64,000 nt of DNA, from NCBI RefSeq assembly GCF_000069185.1, contig NC_010397.1:992001-1056000 (forward strand). The letters are read 5' to 3'. Position 1 is the stretch's first letter. Each line of letters begins with the position of its first letter. A program made the position numbers and the translations under genes. The notes under the pieces were generated by a model, which saw nothing but the letters and a program-made list of their open reading frames with translations, searched no databases and had not been told where the DNA came from. Source of the stretch: Mycobacteroides abscessus ATCC 19977. Its GTDB lineage: Bacteria > Actinomycetota > Actinomycetes > Mycobacteriales > Mycobacteriaceae. Shown in pieces: positions 35,757 through 44,282 of this stretch.

Positions 35757-36844
35757 GCGCTCAGCTCCGCGTACACGGCATGGTGGCGTTGGGCGGCAGC
35801 AGCCCAGGAGAACGATTCGGCATGTTGGCGGCATTGCGCCGGATCGGGGAGTGCGCCATCGAGTGCCGAGACAAGGCGTGCGGCAAGCGCTTCGGCGTTG
35901 TCGGCGGGCACGATCAACGAGGAATCCAGGCCACGCACCGCGTCGGGCAGGCCGCCGCAGTCGGTGACGACAGCGGGGCGGCCGGTGGCCAGGGATTCGA
36001 GTGCGATCAGTCCGAAGCCTTCCAGGGCTACCGACGGCACCACGGTGAAATCCGCGAGTGTGTAGAGCTGGGTCAGGGTCAGGTCGTCGACGCGCCCGGT
36101 GAAGTGGACACTGTCGTCCAGACCGGCAGCGGCTACCTGGGCCCGTAGGTCTTTCTCGGCGGTGCCCGTGCCCACGATCATCAGACAGGCGTCTGGGTGC
36201 GCGGACACGACCGTAGGCCACGATTCGATGAGGCGGTGAATACCCATGCGGTGCTCGAGTCTGCGCACGCACAGCACCGTTCGTCGGCCGGTGGGGGCGT
36301 CCAATCGTGGGAGTACGCCGAATCTGTCCAGGTCGACGCCGGGAGGGATGACCTCGATGCGATCGGTGGGTATCCGGTAGTCCTCGACGAGCACATCCCG
36401 GAAGCGATCCGACAGCACGATGACTCGCTCGGCCCCGGCATAGCGGAGACGTTCGACGACGTACTTGGCGCGTGCCCGCAGCGGCCCGGCTCCCGCGAAT
36501 CTGCTTTCCGCCGCCCACGGCCCGTGGAAATGTACGACTAGCCGGCTCCGGGTACCCCACCCGATGGCCGCGGGCCCGTAGAGACAGAAGTGGCGGTCGA
36601 GGATGCCCGGTTGTTGGAGCCCCGACCGATCGTTGAACGCGGCGAGGACCCGAGACCTGGTGGATCCGCCGGTGCCACCCCAGGACGATCCGCCGTCGGA
36701 GGGAACCCCGAAGGCCGCGGCCGATAATTCAATGTCGCCGCGGGTGCGCAAGGCGGTGAACAGATCGGTGAAGTATCTGTTGAGCCCTCCGGGCAATGAG
36801 GAGAACCATTCCGACCCGGTCATGTGCACTCTGATGGGCGCCAA
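35753..36844 (-). CDS. GT4 family glycosyltransferase, first gene of the glycan operon
   Basis: The 363-residue GT-B enzyme carries MTGSEWFSSLPGGLNRYF near the N-terminus, IEVIPPGVDLDRFG and SVALEGFGLIALESLATGRP. I place the start at TTG 36844 because GGTGGAGG ends 6 bases before it; a GTG at 36829 and an ATG at 36823 are alternatives. It is first in an overlapping six-gene set (this gene, GT4, flippase, CgeB-like, DUF218, GT4), all on the minus strand. Its promoter must lie in the 750-base gap shared with the divergent phosphotransferase gene. Confidence 0.86.
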   Translation of the reverse strand: MAPIRVHMTGSEWFSSLPGGLNRYFTDLFTALRTRGDIELSAAAFGVPSDGGSSWGGTGGSTRSRVLAAFNDRSGLQQPGILDRHFCLYGPAAIGWGTRSRLVVHFHGPWAAESRFAGAGPLRARAKYVVERLRYAGAERVIVLSDRFRDVLVEDYRIPTDRIEVIPPGVDLDRFGVLPRLDAPTGRRTVLCVRRLEHRMGIHRLIESWPTVVSAHPDACLMIVGTGTAEKDLRAQVAAAGLDDSVHFTGRVDDLTLTQLYTLADFTVVPSVALEGFGLIALESLATGRPAVVTDCGGLPDAVRGLDSSLIVPADNAEALAARLVSALDGALPDPAQCRQHAESFSWAAAAQRHHAVYAELSA

Positions 36845-37059
36845 ATCAAGCCTCCACCCGGTAGCTGAGATGTCTGTCGATACGTGGCATCTGGTGCACC
36901 GTTCCGACGTCGGGAGCTATCCGCTGCTGGGTCTTCTGCTCCGGGCCCCGACCCCATGTCTCATGTTTGTTCATCGTTCAGCCCACCCACCCGAGCAGCC
37001 GACGCGGCCTTGGTGATGGGCGGTGTCTACTCATATGTGCCAATGCGGGCCGCATTTCA

Positions 37060-37078
37060 TATCGCGAGTAGCGCGATA
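37060..37078. promoter_or_regulatory. Palindrome in the glycan locus regulatory region
   Basis: TATCGCG (37060-37066) and CGCGATA (37072-37078) are perfect inverted repeats with a 5-base spacer, about 216 bases upstream of the first minus-strand glycosyltransferase. The binding factor is unknown. Confidence 0.45.
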
Positions 37079-37468
37079 CCGCTCGCGGGCGAAATCCGGC
37101 GTGCGGTTGTATTTGACGCACGCTCATTCATGCCGCCTGCAAGCCGACCCATACTCAGCCTGCAACACCGGCGAGTCATGCGCAACCGCAGGCGACACGG
37201 ATCTAGCTATTGCGCATACTAATTTCGCCCTGCGGGGCTTTTGCCCGCAACGGAGACCACGATGGGTGCGAAACGACGCTACCGTCGGTAGTTTTGGGCG
37301 TATCAGTATTTGCTTGTATATCTACTGAGCTGCTTATGTTACCAAATTGTTATTTGCTAGTGAGCGATACGTGATTGGTTGGGTTATTAGCAAAGCCTGG
37401 CCCGGTCAGATGTTTGTTAGATGATTCTTATTTACCTCCAATGAAACTTTCACCGTACTTTCGATTGA

Positions 37469-37486
37469 ACGTGATCCCCATCACGT
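37469..37486. promoter_or_regulatory. Candidate Crp-family site upstream of the glycosylphosphotransferase
   Basis: ACGTGAT-CCCC-ATCACGT is a perfect 7+4+7 dyad containing GTGA-N6-TCAC, the Crp/FNR core. It is centred about 117 bases upstream of the ATG at 37595. The flanking bases are C/G rather than T/A, so another Crp-family member is also possible. Confidence 0.5.
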
Positions 37487-37594
37487 GGCACGATTCGAAT
37501 CGCTATGGAAACGTAAGCGTGTAATTGGGTCGGGTTCTATTGCCGAAATCGTCCATACGTATCACCGATATGAACGAACAGGTGAAGTGCACTT

Positions 37595-39061
37595 ATGGTT
37601 ATCAAGAGCGTCGTTAATGACGAAATTCAACAGAGGGTAGAAAAGCGTCCAGGCGGGCTGTTCTACCTGCATCGACGATGGGCGCCGGCGGCCGATTTGG
37701 TGGCCATCGTTCTCACCTCGCTGCTGTCCTACCAGCTGGCGCACCACCTGCTGTCGGGGCGGCAGGACCTCGGTGGCTGGTATGTGGCCACGGATGCGGT
37801 GATAGCTGTTGTGTGGTTTGCGGCGCTGTCGTTGCACACTGTGGGGCCGGGCAAGGCCCTGCGGGCGGTGCTCCAGGAATGGCAGACGGTGGTGGGCGTC
37901 ACCTTCCAGTTATTCACCATCGTGCTGCTGACTTATCTGATTTCACGCATCGAGCTGATCGACATCCGCCATCTCATCATCGAGATACCGCTCGGGCTGG
38001 TGGGCATTTTCATTGCCCGGCACGTGCTGCGCCGTGTCTGGGGTTCGGAGGCTCGAACCTCGGTGCTACTGGCCGGTGATCACGATGCCGTCCGGGAGAT
38101 GGTGACCGCGTTCGATCGTCATCGGGACAGTGGATTCGAGGTGGTGGGTGCATGCACTCCCGCGACCGATACGCGTTACGGTGCAACGGAAATCGAGGTT
38201 GGCGACCGTCGTGTTCCCGTCGTCGGTGATGACCGGAACGTGATTGAGGCGGCGCAGCGCACATCGGCGCAGATCGTCGCCGTCGCGATGACCAACGAGC
38301 TGGGACGTAAGGAACTTGTCGGCCTTGCCTCCGATCTGGGGGATCTGGGAATCGAGCTCGCCGTCTCGCCGGGCGACGTCGATGAGACCGCCGTGACGAC
38401 GGCCGATCGGGGCCTTGAGCGAGTGCACATGCTCGAGATGTTGGCCCCGGGGTATCGGCGGGCGCGGTCGATGTCCAAGGAAGCCTTTGACATGGTGTTC
38501 GCCACCGCGGCGATCCTGGCCACTGCGCCGGTGATGCTCGCCATCGCCGCGGCCATCAAGCTCACCAGCACGGGCCCGGTGTTCTATGTGTCCGAACGAA
38601 TCGGCTTGGACGGCGTGCCGTTTCGCATGATCAAGTTCCGCAGCATGTACACCGGTGCGGACCTGCAGACCGCCGGCATGATCGATTCGGCAGGCAGCAC
38701 GCCCGTCTTCTTCAAGGCGAAGGAGGACCCGCGGGTGACCCCGGTCGGGGCCTTCATCCGCAAGTACAGCCTCGACGAGCTGCCGCAGTTCTTCAACGTG
38801 CTGTTCGGCGACATGAGCGTCGTCGGGCCTCGTCCGCAGGTGCAGCGGGAAGTCGACGCCTACGACGACACCATGCGGCGGCGGCTCCTGGTGAAGCCCG
38901 GTGTCACGGGCCAGTGGCAGGTGAGCGGGCGCAACGACCTATCGGTTGACGAGTCCATCCGTCACGACATCTCCTATGTCGACAACTGGTCCATGGGCCT
39001 GGATATCCGGATCATCTCCCGGACCGTCGGCGCGGTGGTGCGCAGCGAGGGCGCGTACTGA
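37595..39061 (+). CDS. Polyprenyl glycosylphosphotransferase (initiating enzyme of exopolysaccharide synthesis)
   Basis: The 488-residue WbaP/WcaJ-type enzyme transfers a sugar-phosphate from a nucleotide sugar to polyprenyl phosphate. It has about four N-terminal membrane segments (residues about 30-145), a central Rossmann-like CoA-binding-3 region (residues about 155-255) and a membrane helix (FATAAILATAPVMLAIAAAI). The bacterial sugar transferase domain closes the protein with FRMIKFRSMYTGAD, DELPQFFNVLFGDMSVVGPR and KPGVTGQWQVSGRNDLS, all hallmarks. It supplies the lipid-linked first sugar for the divergent glycosyltransferase/flippase operon. ATG 37595 is taken as start; AGGTGAAG lies upstream. 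Confidence 0.92.
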   Translation: MVIKSVVNDEIQQRVEKRPGGLFYLHRRWAPAADLVAIVLTSLLSYQLAHHLLSGRQDLGGWYVATDAVIAVVWFAALSLHTVGPGKALRAVLQEWQTVVGVTFQLFTIVLLTYLISRIELIDIRHLIIEIPLGLVGIFIARHVLRRVWGSEARTSVLLAGDHDAVREMVTAFDRHRDSGFEVVGACTPATDTRYGATEIEVGDRRVPVVGDDRNVIEAAQRTSAQIVAVAMTNELGRKELVGLASDLGDLGIELAVSPGDVDETAVTTADRGLERVHMLEMLAPGYRRARSMSKEAFDMVFATAAILATAPVMLAIAAAIKLTSTGPVFYVSERIGLDGVPFRMIKFRSMYTGADLQTAGMIDSAGSTPVFFKAKEDPRVTPVGAFIRKYSLDELPQFFNVLFGDMSVVGPRPQVQREVDAYDDTMRRRLLVKPGVTGQWQVSGRNDLSVDESIRHDISYVDNWSMGLDIRIISRTVGAVVRSEGAY

Positions 39062-39174
39062 CGACGGTCGGGGACGAAGGGCTGCGGTGGCAACCCGGTC
39101 AGGACCCGTGCGGGATATCCCGCTGGTGTCACGCTTTCACCGGATCCGTCGAGTGCATGAGCGCTGCGTAAAAG

Positions 39175-39247
39175 TGCCCTCGGCAGGATTCGAACCTGCG
39201 ACACCGGCTTTAGGAGAGCCGTGCTCTATCCCCTGAGCTACGAGGGC
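39175..39247 (-). tRNA. tRNA-Arg (anticodon CCT)
   Basis: The minus strand folds into a complete 73-base cloverleaf. The acceptor stem is GCCCTCG/CGAGGGC with discriminator A, the D arm is GCTC-AGGGGATA-GAGC, the anticodon stem is CGGCT/AGCCG with loop CTCCTAA, and the T arm is GCAGG-TTCGAAT-CCTGC. The anticodon CCT reads AGG (Arg), a rare codon in high-GC genomes. The CCA end is not encoded. No integrase or att duplication was seen nearby. Confidence 0.95.
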
Positions 39248-39356
39248 GGGGGCCGCCAGCGGGTGGTTACGCAATCCGGTCCGGCGCCGAGGTAGGACTC
39301 TACTCGGTCTGCGCGCAGGGGCCCGAACATGCGTGGGCACGGCCACGTGCGCGCAC

Positions 39357-39410
39357 GGGAAACGCTGGCGGAATGATCCGTCGCTACCGGGTGAGTCCGC
39401 CAGCGTTCCC
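39357..39410. repeat. Large hairpin upstream of tRNA-Arg
   Basis: GGGAAACGCTGGCGGA (39357-39372) and TCCGCCAGCGTTCCC (39396-39410) form a 15-bp stem with one bulged A and a 23-base loop. It lies between the tRNA (minus strand) and the MarR gene (plus strand). It could terminate plus-strand transcription from the phosphotransferase gene or be a processed structural RNA; no T-run follows. Confidence 0.55.
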
Positions 39411-39535
39411 TACGGGCCGCGCATCCCATGGTCGCTGCTTACGCGGCGCGCCACAAACAGTAGCACTCTGCAATAGTTGCCACTAGGTATGGTGAGATCT
39501 CGATACGGCCTGTCACGGATTCGAAGGGGAAACAA

Positions 39536-40009
39536 GTGACCGTTGACGATGTCGACCTCGACGAATCGCTTGATGCGCTTGCAGATTCGCTGCTAGTCGC
39601 GTCACGGCTGCTGCTGGCGATTTCCGCGCGCTCGATCGCGCAGGTTGACGAGACCATCACCTTTCCTCAGTTCCGCACACTGGTGATCTTGTTCAATGAG
39701 GGGCCCATCAACCTGGCGACCCTCGCGCAGTCGCTGGGGGTACAGCCCTCGACGACGGGGCGGATGGTGGATCGATTGGTCAGTGCCGGTCTGATCGATC
39801 GCCGCCCACATCCGCGGTCGCGTCGCGAGCTGGTGGCAGAACTGACCGCGCATGGCGAGGGTGTGGTGCGAGAGGTCATGGCGCAGCGCCGTGCCGAGAT
39901 CGCCGAGATCGCGGCGCGGATGCCCGCCCGAGAACGCCGTGGCCTGGTACGCGCGCTGGACGCGTTTACCGCGGCCGGTGGCGAATCTGCCTCGCCCGTC
40001 GACGTTTAG
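39536..40009 (+). CDS. MarR family transcriptional regulator
   Basis: The 157-residue winged-helix protein has the HTH at NLATLAQSLGVQPSTTGRMVDRLVSAGLI and the wing at DRRPHPRSRREL. The GTG start at 39536 follows GAAGGGGA by 7 bases. It ends 7 bases before the esterase gene in the same direction, so the two are probably co-transcribed. The ligand is unknown. Confidence 0.85.
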   Translation: MTVDDVDLDESLDALADSLLVASRLLLAISARSIAQVDETITFPQFRTLVILFNEGPINLATLAQSLGVQPSTTGRMVDRLVSAGLIDRRPHPRSRRELVAELTAHGEGVVREVMAQRRAEIAEIAARMPARERRGLVRALDAFTAAGGESASPVDV

Positions 40010-40016
40010 GTGCCGG

Positions 40017-41432
40017 ATGCGTCATTACATTGGGCAGCTGTCGTTGATTCACGGCTGGTTGCCGATGCTTGCTCAGGTCGGCACCGCGGCCGTGCTGAGC
40101 TACGCGGTGTACCGCAGATCTCGGTTGATGCCCGTCATCGCAGGACTCGCCATGGGTGTGGTGCTGGCCGCCGTCGCGTACTGGTATCTCGACGCACTGG
40201 GTGTCGCCGGTGAACCGGCGCCGCCGTGGCTGTGGCTCTGGATCGCCGGCATCGGGCTGTCGGCCGGGCTGACGGGGGCCGATTGGCGCGGGGTGCGGTG
40301 GTGGCGCCGGTCGCTGACGGTCCTTGCGATACCGCTGTGCGTGATATGTGCCGGGCTATCGATAAATGTATGGATCGGCTATTTGCCCACCGTGCATTCG
40401 GCGTGGGCCCGGCTCGTGTTGGCTCCGGTCCCCGGCGAGGTTGATCGAGGCACGGTGTTGGCCATGCAGATCGCCGGTGTGCAGCCGCCGTCGGGAGTCG
40501 TTACGCCGGTGACGATTCCGGCCGATGCCTCCGGATTCCGGCACCGCACCGAGTTGGTCTACCTGCCGCCCGCATGGTTCGGGCGCAACCCTGCGCCCCG
40601 GCTTCCAGCGGTATTGATGATCGGGTCGGCGCTGAACACTCCCGCGGACTGGATATGGGCGGGCCACGCCACACAGGCCGCCGACGACTTCGCCGCCGGG
40701 CACGGTGGATACGCGCCGGTGCTGGTGTTCGCGGATGCCACCGGGGCGTTCAACAACGACACCGAGTGCGTGAACGGTCGTCGTGGCAATGCCGCCGACC
40801 ATCTCGTCAACGACGTGGTGCCGTACGTGACCTCGAACTTTCGGGTAGGTGATGACAGGAGCCAGTGGGGAGTGGCCGGATGGTCGATGGGCGGCACCTG
40901 CGCACTCGACTTGACGGTGATGCACCCCGAGACCTTCAGTGCGTTCGTTGACATTGCCGGTGACGCCAGCCCCAACACCGGCGACCAAAAGCACACGATT
41001 GCAACGCTGTTCGGCGGTGATGAGGCCGCGTGGTCCCGATTCGATCCGGCGACCGTGATCAATCACCACGGGCGGTACGGCTCGCTCGCCGGGTGGTTCG
41101 ACATCCCCGGTGGCATGAAGCACAGGTTACTGACGGCCGCCGGCATCGGATCTGTCAGCGACGGTCCGCATGACGGAATCGCCAACCCGGAGGGGCAAGA
41201 CATCGCGGCCAATGCGTTGTGTGGGTTGGCCAGTGCCCATGGCATCCGCTGCGCCGTCTCCGCGCAGCCCGGAAGGCATGACTGGCCTTTCGCCGCACAA
41301 GCTTTCGACGCCGCATTGCCCTGGCTGGCGGGCCGCCTGGGTGTGCCGCAGGCAGCGCGGATCCCGCTGCCCGGCCTGACGCCGGAGCCCAGCACGTCCG
41401 TAGCGTCTTCGGTTCGAGCGGCGGGTAGTTAG
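40017..41432 (+). CDS. Membrane-anchored esterase (alpha/beta hydrolase, Ag85/esterase D-like)
   Basis: The 471-residue protein starts at ATG 40017 (MRHYIGQLSLIHGWLPML). About four hydrophobic segments occupy the first 140 residues (for example LAMGVVLAAVAYWYLDAL). The esterase domain follows, with nucleophile motif GWSMGG, an oxyanion region (PAVLMIGSALNTPADWIW) and a C-terminal catalytic His in GRHDWPF. This architecture, a 4-TM anchor plus extracytoplasmic PF00756-type esterase, is common in mycobacteria and corynebacteria; relatives include mycolyltransferases and trehalose-ester hydrolases. The upstream in-frame extension overlaps the MarR gene and is not used. Substrate unknown. Confidence 0.85.
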   Translation: MRHYIGQLSLIHGWLPMLAQVGTAAVLSYAVYRRSRLMPVIAGLAMGVVLAAVAYWYLDALGVAGEPAPPWLWLWIAGIGLSAGLTGADWRGVRWWRRSLTVLAIPLCVICAGLSINVWIGYLPTVHSAWARLVLAPVPGEVDRGTVLAMQIAGVQPPSGVVTPVTIPADASGFRHRTELVYLPPAWFGRNPAPRLPAVLMIGSALNTPADWIWAGHATQAADDFAAGHGGYAPVLVFADATGAFNNDTECVNGRRGNAADHLVNDVVPYVTSNFRVGDDRSQWGVAGWSMGGTCALDLTVMHPETFSAFVDIAGDASPNTGDQKHTIATLFGGDEAAWSRFDPATVINHHGRYGSLAGWFDIPGGMKHRLLTAAGIGSVSDGPHDGIANPEGQDIAANALCGLASAHGIRCAVSAQPGRHDWPFAAQAFDAALPWLAGRLGVPQAARIPLPGLTPEPSTSVASSVRAAGS

Positions 41433-41436
41433 CTGT

Positions 41437-42546
41437 TCACCCGAACGGGCAGGCTCCTGTCGGCCGTTCCGGAGCGGCGAAGCTGTCGAGGCGATAGCCG
41501 TGGTAGAAGTTCGCCAAGCGCGCATTGCGGCGCGTCAAGGATCGGGCCAATTTGTCATACCTGCGTTGGGCGGCAGGTGAACTATCGAGTTGTGCCCGAG
41601 CGTTGTCGATTCGAATGGTGTTGTACAGCATGGGTTCTATGAGCAGTCGTTCCGGCGTCACGCGCCATACCAACTGCAGCACCCGGGTGTACAGCGCGAA
41701 TTCGAGTGTATGGCGGCGTTTGAGCTCGAACCCGATCATCTCGCGTATCTGCGGATGCATCGCCGTGGCGGAGCACACCTGGATCACCCGGCCCGCTATC
41801 GGGCGAATCGCGAGCCAGAGTGGAAACAGGGCGGGACGCAAGGCGGTGGGCAGTAGCAGCGTCGGCAGCGGTAGACGCATCAATCCGGCGAATTGGTCCC
41901 GCAGGAAACCATTGGACTGCAATCTGTTCTCCACCATGTCGTCGTAGTAGTCGGTGAAGGCGGCATACGTCGGGGGGAATTTACCTTTGGCGCTGGGCAA
42001 TTCCAGGTCCTTGAGTAGATACCGCTGGTACTGATACGCGGCCTCTTTCTCCGTTGCGGTCAGCGTGTAGCCCGTGCAGTGGGGAAAGGCCTCCATGGTG
42101 GCGTTGATGGCGCTGGCCGCGATCCAGATCCACAGCTCGGGATCCAACGCGCTGTAACGGATTCCTTCGTACTCGCCGACACCGGTGCCACGGACCGCGC
42201 GATGTTGCTCCTTGAGCCACTGTGCCGTGTCGGCCCGTTGTTGCCGGTCTCCGGCGAATACCGATATCGCGCTGAGGGCGCTCCGGATGCCGCGGTCGGT
42301 GAAGTTCTCCCGGAACCGCCCTGAACGGTCGACGGATGCTGCCACCGGCACCAAGGCCACCTCATCGAACAGCACTCCGCCGAAGACGCCGACGAGAGGG
42401 CTGCCCAAATGCTTGCGAAACGCGTCCATGACGTGCGGGCGCACCCCCTCCGAGCGCAAGTACGCGAGCCCGTCCTCGTGCTCCTCGGCGTGGTCATCAC
42501 GTTCGGTGTCGCGCGGCAGTACATGCGTCATTGCATCCTCCGTCAT
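41437..42546 (-). CDS. DUF2236 (MpaB/latex-clearing type) oxygenase-like protein
   Basis: The 369-residue protein belongs to the DUF2236 family, which includes the rubber oxygenase Lcp and the fungal MpaB oxygenase. A conserved histidine-containing stretch (RRHTLEFALYTRVLQLVW) and LDPELWIWIAASAINATMEAF fit the family. The chemistry of the mycobacterial members is unknown. The start is ATG 42546, or ATG 42531 five codons in. The divergent TetR gene 72 bases away likely regulates it. It ends 4 bases from the stop of the convergent esterase gene. Confidence 0.8.
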   Translation of the reverse strand: MTEDAMTHVLPRDTERDDHAEEHEDGLAYLRSEGVRPHVMDAFRKHLGSPLVGVFGGVLFDEVALVPVAASVDRSGRFRENFTDRGIRSALSAISVFAGDRQQRADTAQWLKEQHRAVRGTGVGEYEGIRYSALDPELWIWIAASAINATMEAFPHCTGYTLTATEKEAAYQYQRYLLKDLELPSAKGKFPPTYAAFTDYYDDMVENRLQSNGFLRDQFAGLMRLPLPTLLLPTALRPALFPLWLAIRPIAGRVIQVCSATAMHPQIREMIGFELKRRHTLEFALYTRVLQLVWRVTPERLLIEPMLYNTIRIDNARAQLDSSPAAQRRYDKLARSLTRRNARLANFYHGYRLDSFAAPERPTGACPFG

Positions 42547-42617
42547 GTTATGAACTTATCTAGAAGCTAACATCGCAACATTGGTTTGGGAAGTGTTTCT
42601 GCGTGAGAGACTGAGAT

Positions 42618-43220
42618 GTGTCTGCAGATCCGGATCCCACCGGCGAGCGCATCCTCGAAGCCGCGCTACAGACCATGCTCAGTTTTGGTATCCGGCGCGC
42701 GACGGTCGATGAGATCGCACGGCGTGCGGGTGTCTCGCATATGACGGTGTACCGCCGCTGGTCCAATAAGACGGACCTCGTCCTTGCGGTCCTCATGCGG
42801 GAGGCGCAGGCGATTTTTACTTCGGTGGACGCCGAGATCGCGGCCCTGGACAGCCCCGAGGAGAAGCTTGTCGCAGGTTTTACCGGAATCTATTGGCACG
42901 TGCACACACACCCTTTGATGCGGCGCGCGGTGGAGACCGATCCGGAGTCGGTGCTACCGGTCATGACAAGTGGAGCGGGCCCGGCACTGGATATGGCGAC
43001 TACGTACCTGGCCGGCCACGTGAGTCAGAGCGCCGGTGACCTCGTCGATGATCCGTACGGCATCGCCGAAGTATTTGTGCGCCTGACGCATTCGCTGATC
43101 CTTGCCCCCAGTCCCCGCCGGGAGCTTGCCACCAGGGAAGACGCCCAGCAGTATGCCCGCCGATACATATTGCCCATCGCGCAGGCTTTGGTTCCGGCTG
43201 CCAGCCCGGCGGTTCGCTAG
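42618..43220 (+). CDS. TetR family regulator, divergent from the DUF2236 gene
   Basis: The 200-residue TetR protein starts at GTG 42618, with the HTH at ATVDEIARRAGVSHMTVYRRWSNKTDLV and a helical C-terminal ligand domain. It is divergent from the DUF2236 oxygenase gene. The 71-base gap has an AT-rich stretch (AACTTATCTAGAAGCTAAC) that may hold an imperfect operator. The ligand is unknown. Confidence 0.86.
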   Translation: MSADPDPTGERILEAALQTMLSFGIRRATVDEIARRAGVSHMTVYRRWSNKTDLVLAVLMREAQAIFTSVDAEIAALDSPEEKLVAGFTGIYWHVHTHPLMRRAVETDPESVLPVMTSGAGPALDMATTYLAGHVSQSAGDLVDDPYGIAEVFVRLTHSLILAPSPRRELATREDAQQYARRYILPIAQALVPAASPAVR

Positions 43221-43328
43221 CGGCGCGACGGCAACTCTGCGTGCTTTGGGCCCGTGCGCGACCGGGCCAAGTAATCTTGTGCATTGACCATGGTCGGGGA
43301 CATAACGACTAGATATCGGGGGTAGCGG

Positions 43329-44228
43329 ATGGATACGGATACCGGAGCGGGCTCGCCGGCGTCCGAGGGCTCGGCTGACGCCGCGGACACCGCACCGCTG
43401 CCAGTCCTCAATGCGCTTCCCGGCATGTTGTCCGACCCTGGACCGTTCGCTCCGTCGGAGCAGGACTTCGGTCAGCCCCCGTTCGTCGAGCAGCCCGCGA
43501 GCCCCGATCCGTACTGGTCGGCCCCTGCTGCGCCGACACCCCAGTTCGCTGGTGCTTCGACTCCGCAACCGATAGGTGAGAAGCCTTGGGGCAGTGGCGC
43601 TTCGGCGTCCACCGTAGACTTCGCGTCATGGGCGGATAAGGGGCCCGAGAGAAGCAAGCGGCCATTGATCATTGGTGGCGCGGTGCTTGCGGCGGTGGTG
43701 TTGGTGGGCGGCGTTATCGCCATTTTTGCCAGTGGGGGCGGCGACGACGCTCCCACGGAGCCCACGGCCGCGCCACCGACGACCACGGTGTCCAGCAGAG
43801 ACACCGATGCGGAGACGCGGCTGCTGTCCATGCTGCCGGCGGGCTATGCGGCATCGGCGTGTAAGGCCGTCGAACCGGCCAATGAGGCAGTCGCCCAAGT
43901 CAAATGCGGTCGCAGCGACGATCCGGATGGGCCGATAGAGGCCAGCTACTCGCTGGTCAAGGACAAGTCCGCGCTGGCTGCCGGGCTGAGCCGCCTGACC
44001 AAACGCAACGCGGTGGTGGTGTGCCCCGGCCGCATCCAGTCGCCGGGGCCATGGCGGCGCAACGCCACGCCCGACCAGGTCAGTGGCACGGTCTTCTGCG
44101 GGACCAATCAGGGACACCCGGTGGTCGCCTGGACCGATGAGGAGCGTCTACTGCTCAGCGAGACACGTTCGGGTGCCACCGGTCCCACGCTGGACCAGCT
44201 GTACGCGTGGTGGTCTTCGCACTCATAA
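43329..44228 (+). CDS. Single-pass membrane protein with cysteine-rich extracellular domain, unknown function
   Basis: The 299-residue protein has a Pro/Ala-rich cytoplasmic part (about 1-108), one membrane segment (PLIIGGAVLAAVVLVGGVIAIF) and an extracytoplasmic domain of about 150 residues with four cysteines (ACKAV, VKCGR, VVCPG, VFCGT), probably two disulfides. The layout resembles sensor-like accessory proteins of mycobacteria, but I do not recognise a named family. It is followed by a strong terminator, so it forms a single-gene unit. Confidence 0.72.
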   Translation: MDTDTGAGSPASEGSADAADTAPLPVLNALPGMLSDPGPFAPSEQDFGQPPFVEQPASPDPYWSAPAAPTPQFAGASTPQPIGEKPWGSGASASTVDFASWADKGPERSKRPLIIGGAVLAAVVLVGGVIAIFASGGGDDAPTEPTAAPPTTTVSSRDTDAETRLLSMLPAGYAASACKAVEPANEAVAQVKCGRSDDPDGPIEASYSLVKDKSALAAGLSRLTKRNAVVVCPGRIQSPGPWRRNATPDQVSGTVFCGTNQGHPVVAWTDEERLLLSETRSGATGPTLDQLYAWWSSHS

Positions 44229-44233
44229 CAAAA

Positions 44234-44262
44234 ACCGCCGGCCGCACATGGCGGCCGGCGGT
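44234..44262. terminator. Intrinsic terminator
   Basis: A perfect 12-bp GC-rich stem (44234-44245 with 44251-44262, loop of 5) lies 5 bases after the stop of the 43329-44228 gene, preceded by an A-run (44229-44234). It separates that gene from the convergent MPT63-like gene and may serve both. Confidence 0.85.
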
Positions 44263-44282
44263 CAATGCCAAGACGGTCTTAC

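Larger units (their letters stand above)
36845..37594. other. 750-bp AT-rich divergent regulatory region of the glycan locus
   Basis: I find no convincing gene in this stretch. From about 37300 to 37590 it is visibly AT-richer than the rest of the window (for example ACCAAATTGTTATTTGCTAG). This marks possible Lsr2 (H-NS-like) silencing or horizontally acquired DNA. It holds two perfect dyads: TATCGCG-N5-CGCGATA (37060-37078) and ACGTGAT-N4-ATCACGT (37469-37486, Crp-like). Short open frames exist here but have no ribosome site or coding bias that I can support. Confidence 0.6.

Noticed and set aside
35757..36560. N-terminal extension of the second GT4 glycosyltransferase
   Set aside because: It overlaps the upstream GT4 gene in another frame, and the ATG at 35756 gives a canonical GT-B N-terminus.
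37023..37328. Open frame of about 100 codons in the AT-rich glycan gap
   Set aside because: No ribosome site or recognisable product, it crosses a regulatory dyad, and its composition does not look coding.
39175..39247. tRNA-Arg as an integration (attB) site of a genomic island
   Set aside because: No integrase gene and no repeat of the tRNA 3' end were seen on either side.
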